This document shows, one piece after another, positions 51,157-58,496 of a stretch of 58,496 nt of DNA (the first letter of the stretch is position 1; every line of letters begins with the position of its first letter). The notes beneath the pieces are model-generated. The model ran no database searches. It was not told the origin of the DNA and saw nothing but the letters and a program-made list of their open reading frames with translations. Origin of the DNA: Bacteroidales bacterium (GTDB lineage Bacteria; Bacteroidota; Bacteroidia; Bacteroidales; WCHB1-69); NCBI GenBank assembly GCA_017962845.1, contig JAGCUN010000004.1, forward strand, positions 1 to 58,496. The letters run 5' to 3'. Made by a program: the position numbers and the translations under genes.

Positions 51157-52023
51157 TTAATTTCTTCTGCGGAACAGCTCCAGCAGGGCGGGCACGTAGT
51201 CGGTGTCGGTGAACAATTGCGTATGGTCAACCCCTGCTTTTCGTAGGGTGTTTAACGTGTTGCTGTTGAGGTTGTTCCACCACTGTGCGTAGGCATTCCG
51301 CACCTTCTTGCTGGCAGTGTCGGTCCATACGCGCATGCCGGTTTCGGGGTCCTGCAGTTCCACAATACCCACATTCGGCAAAGCCGTTTCGCCACGGTCC
51401 ACAATGTCTAACGCCACAATGTCGTGGCGACTGGCGGCGATGCGCAAAGCCTGCTCGTAGTCGTTGTCGATGAAGTCCGACATCAGGAAAGCGGTGGTCT
51501 TGCGCTTGCTCACGTTGGTGAGAAATCGCAACGCTTCGGCAATGTTGGTCTGGTTGGAGGTGGAGCGGTAGGTGAGGAGCTCGCGGATGATGCGGAGGAT
51601 GTGCGACTTTCCCTTCGCCGGAGGGATGAACTTCTCCACCTCATGGCTGAAGAAAATCACACCTACTTTGTCATTGTTATAAATAGCTGAAAATGAAAGT
51701 ACTGCAGAAATTTCAGTGATCAGTTCTGACTTGAATTGCTGGCGGGTGCCGAACAGGTTGGAGCCGCTTACGTCAATCAGCAGCATCACGGTCATCTCGC
51801 GTTCCTCCTCAAAAATTTTCACGTATGGGGTGTTGAAACGGGCCGTCACGTTCCAGTCGATGAAACGCACATCGTCGCCATAGTTGTACTGCCGTACCTC
51901 GCTGAACGCCATGCCCCTTCCCTTGAAGGCACTGTGGTACTGCCCAGCGAAAATCTGCTGGCTCATCGCCTTGGTCTTGATTTCTATGCGGCGTACTTTC
52001 TTGATCAGCTCCGATGATTCCAT
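51157..52023 (-). CDS. DUF58 / von Willebrand-like protein
   Basis: 288 residues. The DUF58 signature block SAFKGRGMAFSEVRQYNYGDDVRFIDWNVTARFNTPYVKIFEEER is followed by a VWA-like fold with the metal-ion site start LLIDVSGSNLFGT. DUF58 proteins accompany MoxR ATPases and Bat aerotolerance proteins, probably as chaperone-like complexes. MoxR lies upstream on the same strand, but the bat genes that normally follow are missing: an NlpC/P60 gene converges instead. The 206-bp gap to MoxR is filled with simple repeats. Confidence 0.94.
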   Translation of the reverse strand: MESSELIKKVRRIEIKTKAMSQQIFAGQYHSAFKGRGMAFSEVRQYNYGDDVRFIDWNVTARFNTPYVKIFEEEREMTVMLLIDVSGSNLFGTRQQFKSELITEISAVLSFSAIYNNDKVGVIFFSHEVEKFIPPAKGKSHILRIIRELLTYRSTSNQTNIAEALRFLTNVSKRKTTAFLMSDFIDNDYEQALRIAASRHDIVALDIVDRGETALPNVGIVELQDPETGMRVWTDTASKKVRNAYAQWWNNLNSNTLNTLRKAGVDHTQLFTDTDYVPALLELFRRRN

Positions 52024-52229
52024 CTTGGGAAATTGAAAATTGAGAATTGAAAACTGAAAATTAAAAGTTAATAATTAATAGTTAATAGTTAAGGGTACAC
52101 TATCTAATAATCTCATCCTCACATACTCTCTTCATCTCTTCATCTTTTCATCTTTTCATCTTTTCATCTTTTCATCTTTTCATCTTTTCATCTTTTCCTC
52201 GCGTCCTCACATCCTCACATCCCCCTCGT
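52024..52229. repeat. Simple-repeat region with about seven TTTTCATC octamers
   Basis: From the left: TTGAAAATTGA-type iterations, TTAATAGTTAATAG iterations, then CTTCATCT and about seven consecutive TTTTCATC octamers (about 52131-52196), then TCCTCACA repeats. It separates MoxR from DUF58. Octamer copy number is likely to vary by slippage. Confidence 0.85.
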
Positions 52230-53225
52230 TTAAGGAACCTCTACGGTATTCAGCACCGCGCTGATGATGTCGGTGGTGGTGATGTTTTCGGCTTCGGCCT
52301 CGTAGGTGAGTCCGATACGGTGGCGCAGCACGTCGTAAGCCAGCGCTCGGATGTCTTCCGGAATCACGTAGCCGCGGCGTTTGATGAAGGCGAGGGCTTG
52401 TGCGGCCAACGCCAGGTTGATGGTGGCACGCGGGGAGGCTCCGAAGTTAATCATCGGCTTGAACTTGTCCAGACCATACTGTTCGGGGTAGCGGGTGGCG
52501 AAGACGATGGAGGTGATGTATTGGCCAATTTTTTCATCCAGATAAACCTCCTTCACCACCTGTCGTGCCTTGAGGATGTCCTCGGGTTTCAGTAACGTGC
52601 GGGTGGTGGGATATACGGCTTCAAGATGTTGGCGCAGAATGCGTTGCTCTTCATCCTGCTTGGGGTAATCTACAATCACTTTCAGCATGAAACGGTCCAC
52701 CTGGGCTTCGGGCAGGGGGTAGGTGCCTTCCTGCTCGATGGGGTTTTGGGTGGCCAGCACGAGGAAGGGCTCGTCGAGTTTGTAGGTGGCCTCGCCGATG
52801 GTAACCTGCCGCTCCTGCATGGCCTCCAACAATGCGCTCTGCACCTTGGCGGGGGCACGGTTGATCTCATCGGCCAAGATGAGGTTGGCAAAGATAGGAC
52901 CGTGTTTCACCACAAACTCCTCTTTTTTCTGACTATATATCATCGTGCCGATGACATCGGCAGGCAACAGGTCGGGGGTGAACTGAATGCGGCTGAATTT
53001 AGCTTGAATGATATTTGCCAATGATTTGATAGCTAATGTTTTAGCAAGTCCAGGCGCACCTTCGAGCAAAATATGTCCGTTGGCTAAAAGCCCGATCATC
53101 AGCTTTTCCACCATCAGCTTCTGTCCCACAATCACATTGCTCATTTCACTGTTGATGAGCTCCACGAACGAACTTTCACGCTCTATTCGTTCGTTCAATT
53201 CTCTGATATCTACGTTATTACTCAT
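52230..53225 (-). CDS. MoxR AAA+ ATPase
   Basis: 331 residues from the ATG at 53225 (MSNNVDIRELNERIERESSF); a longer frame crosses the promoter. Walker A LLEGAPGLAKT, Walker B ANLILADEINRA, sensor 1 LATQNPIEQEGTYPLPEAQVDRF and sensor 2 GASPRAT are as in the MRP subfamily. MoxR proteins work with VWA or DUF58 partners as chaperones for metal insertion or stress response. It is first in the MoxR-DUF58 pair. Confidence 0.95.
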   Translation of the reverse strand: MSNNVDIRELNERIERESSFVELINSEMSNVIVGQKLMVEKLMIGLLANGHILLEGAPGLAKTLAIKSLANIIQAKFSRIQFTPDLLPADVIGTMIYSQKKEEFVVKHGPIFANLILADEINRAPAKVQSALLEAMQERQVTIGEATYKLDEPFLVLATQNPIEQEGTYPLPEAQVDRFMLKVIVDYPKQDEEQRILRQHLEAVYPTTRTLLKPEDILKARQVVKEVYLDEKIGQYITSIVFATRYPEQYGLDKFKPMINFGASPRATINLALAAQALAFIKRRGYVIPEDIRALAYDVLRHRIGLTYEAEAENITTTDIISAVLNTVEVP

Positions 53226-53251
53226 ACCTACGAGGTTTAGTTTACAAACGG

Positions 53252-53259
53252 CAAATTTA
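53252..53259 (-). promoter_or_regulatory. -7 promoter box TAAATTTG for moxR
   Basis: Minus-strand TAAATTTG followed by C, 26 bases upstream of the moxR ATG; divergent from 53297-53304. Confidence 0.55.
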
Positions 53260-53296
53260 CACAAAATATTTTTTAGAAAGGTGATACTATTTTTAG

Positions 53297-53304
53297 TATT
53301 TTTG
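53297..53304 (+). promoter_or_regulatory. -7 promoter box TATTTTTG for the M20 hydrolase gene
   Basis: TATTTTTG followed by C, 45 bases upstream of the ATG at 53350. Confidence 0.6.
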
Positions 53305-53349
53305 CATTGGGAAATTTTGTTTTTTCTCAGCTCTTTTATCACACACTAT

Positions 53350-54483
53350 ATGTGCAAAATATCAGACTTCAATCTTTCTGACATCCGCCACCAGCTGCAC
53401 CGGCTGGCGGAACCCTCCGGCGAGGAGGTGCGCACCCATGCGTTTATTTTGGAACAGCTGAAAGCCTGTTCGCCTTCACGGATTCTTACTTTTGGAGATA
53501 CACAGAGTATTATTGCTGTTTTTGAGGGTGAAGAACCCGGGCGTACACTGTTGTTTCGCGGCGACTTCGACGCCGTGCGGGTGGAGGAGACTATCGACGT
53601 GCCCTACGCCTCCGAGATGGCGGGGGTGGCCCACAAGTGCGGTCACGACGGCCATGCCACCATCCTGCTCGGACTGGCCCGCAGCTTGCACCAGCGGCCG
53701 CCTCAGCGCGGACGGGTGCTGCTGTTCTTCCAGGCCGCCGAGGAGACCGGCCAGGGCGCTGGCCAGCTGCTCGCCACCCACTGTCTCGACGCGTATCAAC
53801 CCGACCGTGTGTATGCGCTGCATAATATTCCGGGCGAGAAGTTGGGCACCGTGCTGGGCAAGCCGGGCAGTTTTACCTGCTCGGTGGTGAGCACCGACAT
53901 CGTTTTGCAGGGACATAGTGCCCATGCTGCCGAGCCCCTCAAGGCGTTATCGCCCTATCCAGCCGCACGAGCCATCGCCGATAAATTGCTGTCGCTCAAT
54001 AATTACGATATGCGCAGCGACCACTATCGTCTGCTCACGCTGGTGGAGTTTAGGGTAGGGGAGCAGGCCTATGGGGTGGCCGCCGGCGACGGGGTGTTGC
54101 GCTTCACTCTGCGCGCCAAGGACGACGCCTGGCTGCAACAAACCAAAAAGGAGGTGCTTCAGATTGTGGACGAAGAGGTGAAAAAAGTGCCTGGACTGGT
54201 TTCCAGCCAGAGCTGGAAAGAGTACTTTGCGGCTTCTGACAACCATCCCGAGGCGATGGCGGAGGTGCGAGATGCTGCTTTGCGCAGTAGTCTGGAATAC
54301 AAAGAGTTAGAACTTCCCTTCTCGTGGGGTGAGGATTTCGGACTGCTCACCCAACACTATCCGGGTGCGTTGTTTGGCCTCGGCTCCGGCGAATGCCAGC
54401 CCTCGCTCCACCACCCCCATTTCGACTTCCCCGATGAGCTTCTTCCCATCGGCGTGCGCCTTTTCCGCGAACTGGTGCAGTAA
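53350..54483 (+). CDS. M20 family amidohydrolase / peptidase
   Basis: 377 residues from the ATG at 53350; the open frame reaches back into moxR but that part is antisense. Metal-site motifs HKCGHDGHATILLG and AAEETGQGA, the dimerisation-domain HSAHAAEPLKALSP, and the C-terminal GLGSGECQPSLHHPHFDFPDEL (final His ligand) match the M20D amidohydrolases such as hippurate or N-acyl amino acid hydrolases. There is no signal peptide, so it is cytosolic. The substrate is unknown. Confidence 0.92.
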   Translation: MCKISDFNLSDIRHQLHRLAEPSGEEVRTHAFILEQLKACSPSRILTFGDTQSIIAVFEGEEPGRTLLFRGDFDAVRVEETIDVPYASEMAGVAHKCGHDGHATILLGLARSLHQRPPQRGRVLLFFQAAEETGQGAGQLLATHCLDAYQPDRVYALHNIPGEKLGTVLGKPGSFTCSVVSTDIVLQGHSAHAAEPLKALSPYPAARAIADKLLSLNNYDMRSDHYRLLTLVEFRVGEQAYGVAAGDGVLRFTLRAKDDAWLQQTKKEVLQIVDEEVKKVPGLVSSQSWKEYFAASDNHPEAMAEVRDAALRSSLEYKELELPFSWGEDFGLLTQHYPGALFGLGSGECQPSLHHPHFDFPDELLPIGVRLFRELVQ

Positions 54484-54523
54484 TTTTTTGTTGTGAGGGA
54501 TAATTATTCAAAAAAATTATGTG

Positions 54524-54531
54524 TATTTTTG
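54524..54531 (+). promoter_or_regulatory. -7 promoter box TATTTTTG for the second FISUMP gene
   Basis: TATTTTTG followed by C, 45 bases before the ATG at 54576. Confidence 0.65.
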
Positions 54532-54575
54532 CCCATCAATAACAATCCCTTTATAACCCTTTAAATCATATTGTC

Positions 54576-56900
54576 ATGAAAAAGCTGTCTCTTCTTTCTT
54601 TACTTATAATTTTGAGTATTAGTGCGTTCGCACAGACTGTCACCGTTACGTTCACTGGACGCGATATGAATGGACACTGGGTGCAACTCGACCGCGTGGA
54701 GATCACGAATCTTACACAAAACTGGACGGAAACCATCTACTGGCCCGATACCGTGCTCACCGTTGAGAATAATATCGGCATCAACGATTACGCCCGCAAC
54801 CATGGTTTTGGTCTGTCGCAAAACAACCCCAACCCGTTCAATGGCGCCACCGATGTGAATCTGACGGTGGCGGATGAGGGTGAGGTGACATTGGAAATCG
54901 TGGATGTACACGGCCGCATTGTAGGGACGCATCGCATGCGTCCACAAACCGGCAATCATCTATTCCGCATCACCCTGTCCACTGCTGGCACCTATGTGCT
55001 GACCGCCCGCCAAAATGGAAATGTTTCGTCCATCAAAATGATGAATAATGGGAATGGCGATGGAGATGATATTAGGTATAAAGGTGTTGTAGGGTTGTGC
55101 CAAGGTGCTGTTCTGCAGCCCAAAAGTGACGTGGCCCATCCCTTCAATAGTGGCGACGTGATGGAGTTTAAGGGCTATGTGGTGCTGGGTGATGAAGAGG
55201 TGGAAAGTGAGACAATCAGTAGTGTGAATTTCTCTTCTCAAACTTATGTGTTCCAGTTTATGTTGGATGGACATCCTTGTCAGGGCACTCCGACGCTCAC
55301 CGACATAGATGGAAACACGTATGGTACGGTCTGGGTGGGCGGTCAGTGCTGGATGAGGGAGAACCTTCGCACCACGAAGTATGCTGATGGCAATGCCATT
55401 GCGTATGGAACCGGAAGCTCTGCCACTGTGGCGCACTGGTATTATCCGAACAACCTTGCGGCCAACAAGACCACGTATGGCTTGTTGTATAACTGGAAGG
55501 CGGTGCGGCGTAATTCGGGCGCTTCAGCGGAAAATCCGAGCGGGGTGCAGGGCATCTGTCCCGACGGCTGGCATGTGCCCAGCGATGCCGAGTGGAAACA
55601 GATGGAGCGGTATTTGGGTATGAATCAGTATGATGCTGAGCATACAGGATTCAGGGGCGATATTGCCGCCCTGCTGTGTGGGAATACGGGGTGGCAGTCG
55701 TCGGCTATAGCCAATGCGGCGGGGAATACCGCTGCCGAAGGACGCAACGCATCGGGCTTCAGCGCATTGCCGGCGGGGTGCTACAACGATGACTTTAGTG
55801 ATTTCGACTCCGTAGCCTATTTCTGGACTGTGACGGGCAACGGGGAGTGCTGCGCCTTTAAACGGTCACTCGAGTACGACAATGCAGGCGTGTACCGCGG
55901 CAATGGCGACAAATCCGATGGCTATTCCGTGCGGTGCGTTCGTGGGGAAGGGGGGAGCTTGGCCAATCTTCCCATCGTCAATACCTACTATGCCACGCCC
56001 GCTACCACTTCGGCGTCGTTGAGCGGCGAGGTGACGTATGATGGCGGTTTATCGGTGACCGCCAGGGGTTTCTGCTGGAGCCTTTCGCACAATCCCACTT
56101 TGAATGACAATCATACCACCGAGGGCAGCGGGCTGGGAAATTTCACCAGTATCGCGCATGGACTTTCGGCGAATACCACCTATTATGTTCGTGCCTATGC
56201 CACCAACAGCGAGGGTACGTCATACGGCAACGAGGTGGACTTCACCACATTGAGTGATAGCGTGATAATGGATGATGAGTATAGTTTCTTTCTGCAAAGT
56301 ACGGTGTTTCTCCACGACGCCGGATGTTCGGCGCCATGTGTCAGTTCCAGTATCGATATCTTCCATTTCCCGCCGGCTGCATACATCTCCTCGGCAGCCG
56401 ATGTCCTGGAGGTGAGACTGAACCTTGAACATTCCAGTATCGGGGACCTCAATATCATACTGACTTGTCCTAATGGTCACTCGGTGCTGTTGATGCCCGA
56501 CCATTGTGGTAATTTGGGCGGTAACAGTATGGCTCACTTTGGAGTGAATTCCTCGGTTGATGGCGACTATTGTGATCCCACCAGTAACATGCCTGGAACG
56601 GGATGGACGTATTGTTGGAGCGAGAATTCCGGTTATGCGCAGCTTTCAGGGGCTTGTTACTTGAACGACAATATCGGCCACGATGCTGATCAAACGGTGG
56701 ATGCTTCCCATGTGGCGCAAAGTTATCCGGGGTATGACGACTTCGTGCCTGGACAGCAGTACTATACTCCCTACCAGTCGTTCAATAGTTTGGTGGGCTG
56801 TCCGCTCAACGGACGGTGGACGATTCAGGTGTGCGACACATGGACAGGTGATAATGGTTTCTTGTTCGGATGGGGAATGGTGTTCAATCCCCATCCGTAA
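54576..56900 (+). CDS. Surface protein: T9SS-CTD-like N-terminal domain, FISUMP domain, fibronectin-like domain, P-domain
   Basis: 774 residues with a signal peptide (MKKLSLLSLLIILSISAFAQ). Residues 20-150 are paralogous to the N-terminal domain of the 39851-42046 protein (LSQNNPNPFNGATDVNLTVADEGEVTLEIVD ... GTYVLTARQNG). A FISUMP domain spans about 234-455 (GGQCWMRENLRTTKYADG, YGLLYNWKAVRR, VQGICPDGWHVPS). A fibronectin-like module (TTYYVRAYATNSEGTSYGNEV) ends near 565. The C-terminal ~190 residues look like a proprotein convertase P-domain (HSSIGDLNIILTCPNGHSVLL ... WTIQVCDTWTGDNG). A palindrome-derived segment (GTHRMRPQTG) follows GRIV. The function is unknown, probably surface-exposed. 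Confidence 0.85.
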   Translation: MKKLSLLSLLIILSISAFAQTVTVTFTGRDMNGHWVQLDRVEITNLTQNWTETIYWPDTVLTVENNIGINDYARNHGFGLSQNNPNPFNGATDVNLTVADEGEVTLEIVDVHGRIVGTHRMRPQTGNHLFRITLSTAGTYVLTARQNGNVSSIKMMNNGNGDGDDIRYKGVVGLCQGAVLQPKSDVAHPFNSGDVMEFKGYVVLGDEEVESETISSVNFSSQTYVFQFMLDGHPCQGTPTLTDIDGNTYGTVWVGGQCWMRENLRTTKYADGNAIAYGTGSSATVAHWYYPNNLAANKTTYGLLYNWKAVRRNSGASAENPSGVQGICPDGWHVPSDAEWKQMERYLGMNQYDAEHTGFRGDIAALLCGNTGWQSSAIANAAGNTAAEGRNASGFSALPAGCYNDDFSDFDSVAYFWTVTGNGECCAFKRSLEYDNAGVYRGNGDKSDGYSVRCVRGEGGSLANLPIVNTYYATPATTSASLSGEVTYDGGLSVTARGFCWSLSHNPTLNDNHTTEGSGLGNFTSIAHGLSANTTYYVRAYATNSEGTSYGNEVDFTTLSDSVIMDDEYSFFLQSTVFLHDAGCSAPCVSSSIDIFHFPPAAYISSAADVLEVRLNLEHSSIGDLNIILTCPNGHSVLLMPDHCGNLGGNSMAHFGVNSSVDGDYCDPTSNMPGTGWTYCWSENSGYAQLSGACYLNDNIGHDADQTVDASHVAQSYPGYDDFVPGQQYYTPYQSFNSLVGCPLNGRWTIQVCDTWTGDNGFLFGWGMVFNPHP
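54921..54948. repeat. Decayed variant of the 28-bp palindrome, in frame
   Basis: GTAGGGACGCAT-CGC-ATGCGTCC followed by ACAAA: 8-bp arms remain (54924-54942), and the outer CTAC end is lost. It lies at the same position after the GK/GR-I-V strand as copy 2 in the paralogue. Confidence 0.7.
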
Positions 56901-56947
56901 CCTCAAAAACCTTTCAATTTTCCCGTTTCCATTATTCAAATTATTTG

Positions 56948-56955
56948 TACTTTTG
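56948..56955 (+). promoter_or_regulatory. -7 promoter box TACTTTTG for the TolB-like gene
   Basis: TACTTTTG followed by C, 58 bases upstream of the ATG at 57014. Confidence 0.6.
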
Positions 56956-57013
56956 CACTTTCAATAATTTAGGATAAGTGTTGTTGCGACAAACGGAAAT
57001 TAAGGGAAATTGG

Positions 57014-58496
57014 ATGAAAGGATGGATGCTGAAAATTTTGATAATCAGTGTCTTGATTTTCGTTATACAGCCTCTTTCCGCACAGTTCTATAACGGGTCG
57101 CAGCTCTCTTTTGGTAAAAATCGGGTGCAGTATCAGAAACAGAACTGGGAGTATTACCGTACCGAGCAGTTCGACGTTTATTTCTATCCCACCGGCAAGG
57201 AACTGGCCGAGTATGTGTTGTGGAAAGCACCTACCGAGATTGATGAGATTGAAAGGATGCTGAACTACACTTCTACCAAGAAAATACAGTTCATCGTTTA
57301 TAATACGCAGTCTGATTTCCGTGAGTCGAATTTCGCTTACGACAATGAGGACTTTTACAACCAGGGCGGTGTCACCAACATCTATGGTACGAAGGTGTAT
57401 CTCTATTTCGATGGCGATCGCACCCATTTCGACCGCATGTTGCGCGCCGGCATCATGAACCTCTACGCCCATTGGGTCATCAACGGCACGTCGGTGGGGG
57501 CTAATATCTCTTCTGAAAGTCTGTTGGATGTGCCGAACTGGTACTTTTCGGGCCTCTCCTCCTATATCGGTGAGGAGTGGAATAGTACGATAGATGCCTA
57601 CGTGAAAAACGGCATCCTGACGGAGAAGTACGCCGACTTTGGCGAACTCTCGCAGGTGGATGCCATGTATGCGGGGCACTCCCTCTGGAAGTATGTAGGC
57701 GACCGTTTTGGCAAATCGGCCATTCCGGCCATCTTGTTCGCCACCCGTTCGTATAGAAGTCACGAGCGAGGTTTCTATAATGTGACTGGCGTGCCCTACA
57801 AACAGTTGCTCATCGATTGGTATCGTTATTATTATGTTCTTTATAAAAAAGATATTAAACGGGATAAACCGGCCGATGACGGTCTGCTGAAACGCCCCAA
57901 GGCCAAGCGCGACTACAACCAGTTCCGCCTTTCGCCCGACGGCAAGAGCTACGCTTACGTCACCAACGAGGCGGGGAAAATGACCATTTGGATGTGTCGC
58001 GAGGGCGACAAGAAACCGCGCCGCATCTATCATCGTTTTCACAAAACAGAAGACAATCCCGACCTCACCTTCCCGCTTCTGGCATGGCATCCCAATGGTA
58101 ACATTCTGGGTTTCACCATCGAAGATGCAGGTCGTTGCTACTATTATCCTTATAATATTGAAGAGAAAAAATGCGAGAAACGGCTGTTGGTGGATGTGGA
58201 GAAAATTACCGACATCTCCTTCGACACCGATGGTAAGTTGCTGCTCTTCTCGGGCTTCCAGCACGGACAGTCCGACATCTTTGTCTATAGCCTCCGCGCA
58301 CGCTCCTTCCAAAATCTCACCAACGATTTCTACGATGATTATGCCCCCCGTTTCATCAACAATAACAAACAGATCGTCTTCTCATCCAACCGTCCCGACA
58401 ACCAGCTTCATCCCAAGGAACACTTCGACCAGCTGTCGCCCCAGTCCAATTATGACCTCTTCATGTACGACTACTCCACCAAATCGCCTGAGTTGA
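57014..58496 (+). CDS. TolB-like beta-propeller protein with degenerate peptidase-MA-like domain (3' partial)
   Basis: 494 codons are visible and the frame is still open at the window end. It begins with a signal peptide (MKGWMLKILIISVLIFVIQPLSAQ). Residues 30-280 resemble the gluzincin-like N-terminal domain of Bacteroidota TolB-like proteins (NWEYYRTEQFDVYFYPTGKELAEYV, GTKVYLYFDGDRTHFDRMLRAGIMNLYAHW). Where a peptidase would have HExxH it has RAGIMNLYAH, so catalysis is unlikely. From about residue 300 the first PD40 beta-propeller blades appear (NQFRLSPDGKSYAYVTNEAG, DISFDTDGKLLLFSGFQHGQSDIFVY, APRFINNNKQIVFSSNRPDN). It is probably an exported envelope or T9SS-associated protein; the precise role is unknown. 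Confidence 0.8.
   Translation, partial: MKGWMLKILIISVLIFVIQPLSAQFYNGSQLSFGKNRVQYQKQNWEYYRTEQFDVYFYPTGKELAEYVLWKAPTEIDEIERMLNYTSTKKIQFIVYNTQSDFRESNFAYDNEDFYNQGGVTNIYGTKVYLYFDGDRTHFDRMLRAGIMNLYAHWVINGTSVGANISSESLLDVPNWYFSGLSSYIGEEWNSTIDAYVKNGILTEKYADFGELSQVDAMYAGHSLWKYVGDRFGKSAIPAILFATRSYRSHERGFYNVTGVPYKQLLIDWYRYYYVLYKKDIKRDKPADDGLLKRPKAKRDYNQFRLSPDGKSYAYVTNEAGKMTIWMCREGDKKPRRIYHRFHKTEDNPDLTFPLLAWHPNGNILGFTIEDAGRCYYYPYNIEEKKCEKRLLVDVEKITDISFDTDGKLLLFSGFQHGQSDIFVYSLRARSFQNLTNDFYDDYAPRFINNNKQIVFSSNRPDNQLHPKEHFDQLSPQSNYDLFMYDYSTKSPEL

Noticed and set aside
52131..52196. CRISPR array
   Set aside because: The units are 8-bp tandem repeats without spacers.

Overview
The window reads as chromosome of an uncultured Bacteroidota, most probably order Bacteroidales. 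The evidence is a giant SprB-repeat adhesin with a type IX secretion (T9SS) C-terminal signal, FISUMP-domain surface proteins, a PNGase F homologue, the flavobacterial-type arginine decarboxylase, fused DAHP synthase/chorismate mutase, CoA-disulfide reductase-rhodanese fusion, Rho with a long disordered N-terminus, and promoters with the Bacteroidota -7 box TAnnTTTG. Housekeeping genes are moderately GC-rich. I saw no rRNA, tRNA or CRISPR array.

Layout. 1-8.7 kb: 3' part of a giant adhesin (5' end outside the window). 8.8-17.1 kb: mostly minus-strand housekeeping genes (era, aroF-like/chorismate mutase, rfbB, a membrane glycosyltransferase-like protein, a lipoprotein, phosphoglucomutase, YitT, a tiny lipoprotein) with a small plus-strand ferredoxin. 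17.1-20.7 kb: an accessory island, partly AT-rich. It holds a DUF3791-DUF3990-DUF3791 module bracketed by 34-bp direct repeats, a strongly self-complementary possible RNA, an EcoRI-type adenine methyltransferase and a DUF262-HNH endonuclease (probable restriction-modification pair). 20.8-29.7 kb: dnaA, then the minus-strand run rho-folE-obg-prfB, an outer-membrane beta-barrel and cstA. 29.8-34.6 kb: plus-strand envelope operon (MORN-like repeat protein, MltD-like transglycosylase, Ig-like lipoprotein). 34.8-43.4 kb: arginine decarboxylase, ABC-F ATPase, CoA-disulfide reductase, a FISUMP protein and an alpha/beta hydrolase. 43.4-51.1 kb: CNNM/CorC-type transporter, PNGase F homologue, kdsA, a lone CoA-transferase alpha subunit, a membrane metallopeptidase, folK, a deoxynucleoside kinase and an NlpC/P60-LysM hydrolase. 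51.1-58.5 kb: DUF58 and MoxR, an M20 amidohydrolase, a second FISUMP protein with a P-domain, and the start of a TolB-like protein cut by the right edge.

The most unusual feature is a family of 28-bp palindromes of the form GTAGAGACG-N10-CGTCTCTAC. They occur between genes, at gene ends where they supply the last residues or the stop codon, and inside reading frames without breaking them: four copies in one FISUMP gene, a sequence variant in the methyltransferase, and a decayed variant in the paralogous FISUMP gene. A longer unrelated palindrome sits in frame in the DUF262-HNH gene. This looks like a REP/MITE-like element that genes tolerate as linker or tail peptide. The second candidate for something undescribed is the accessory island with its repeat-bracketed DUF3791/DUF3990 module and adjacent structured RNA.
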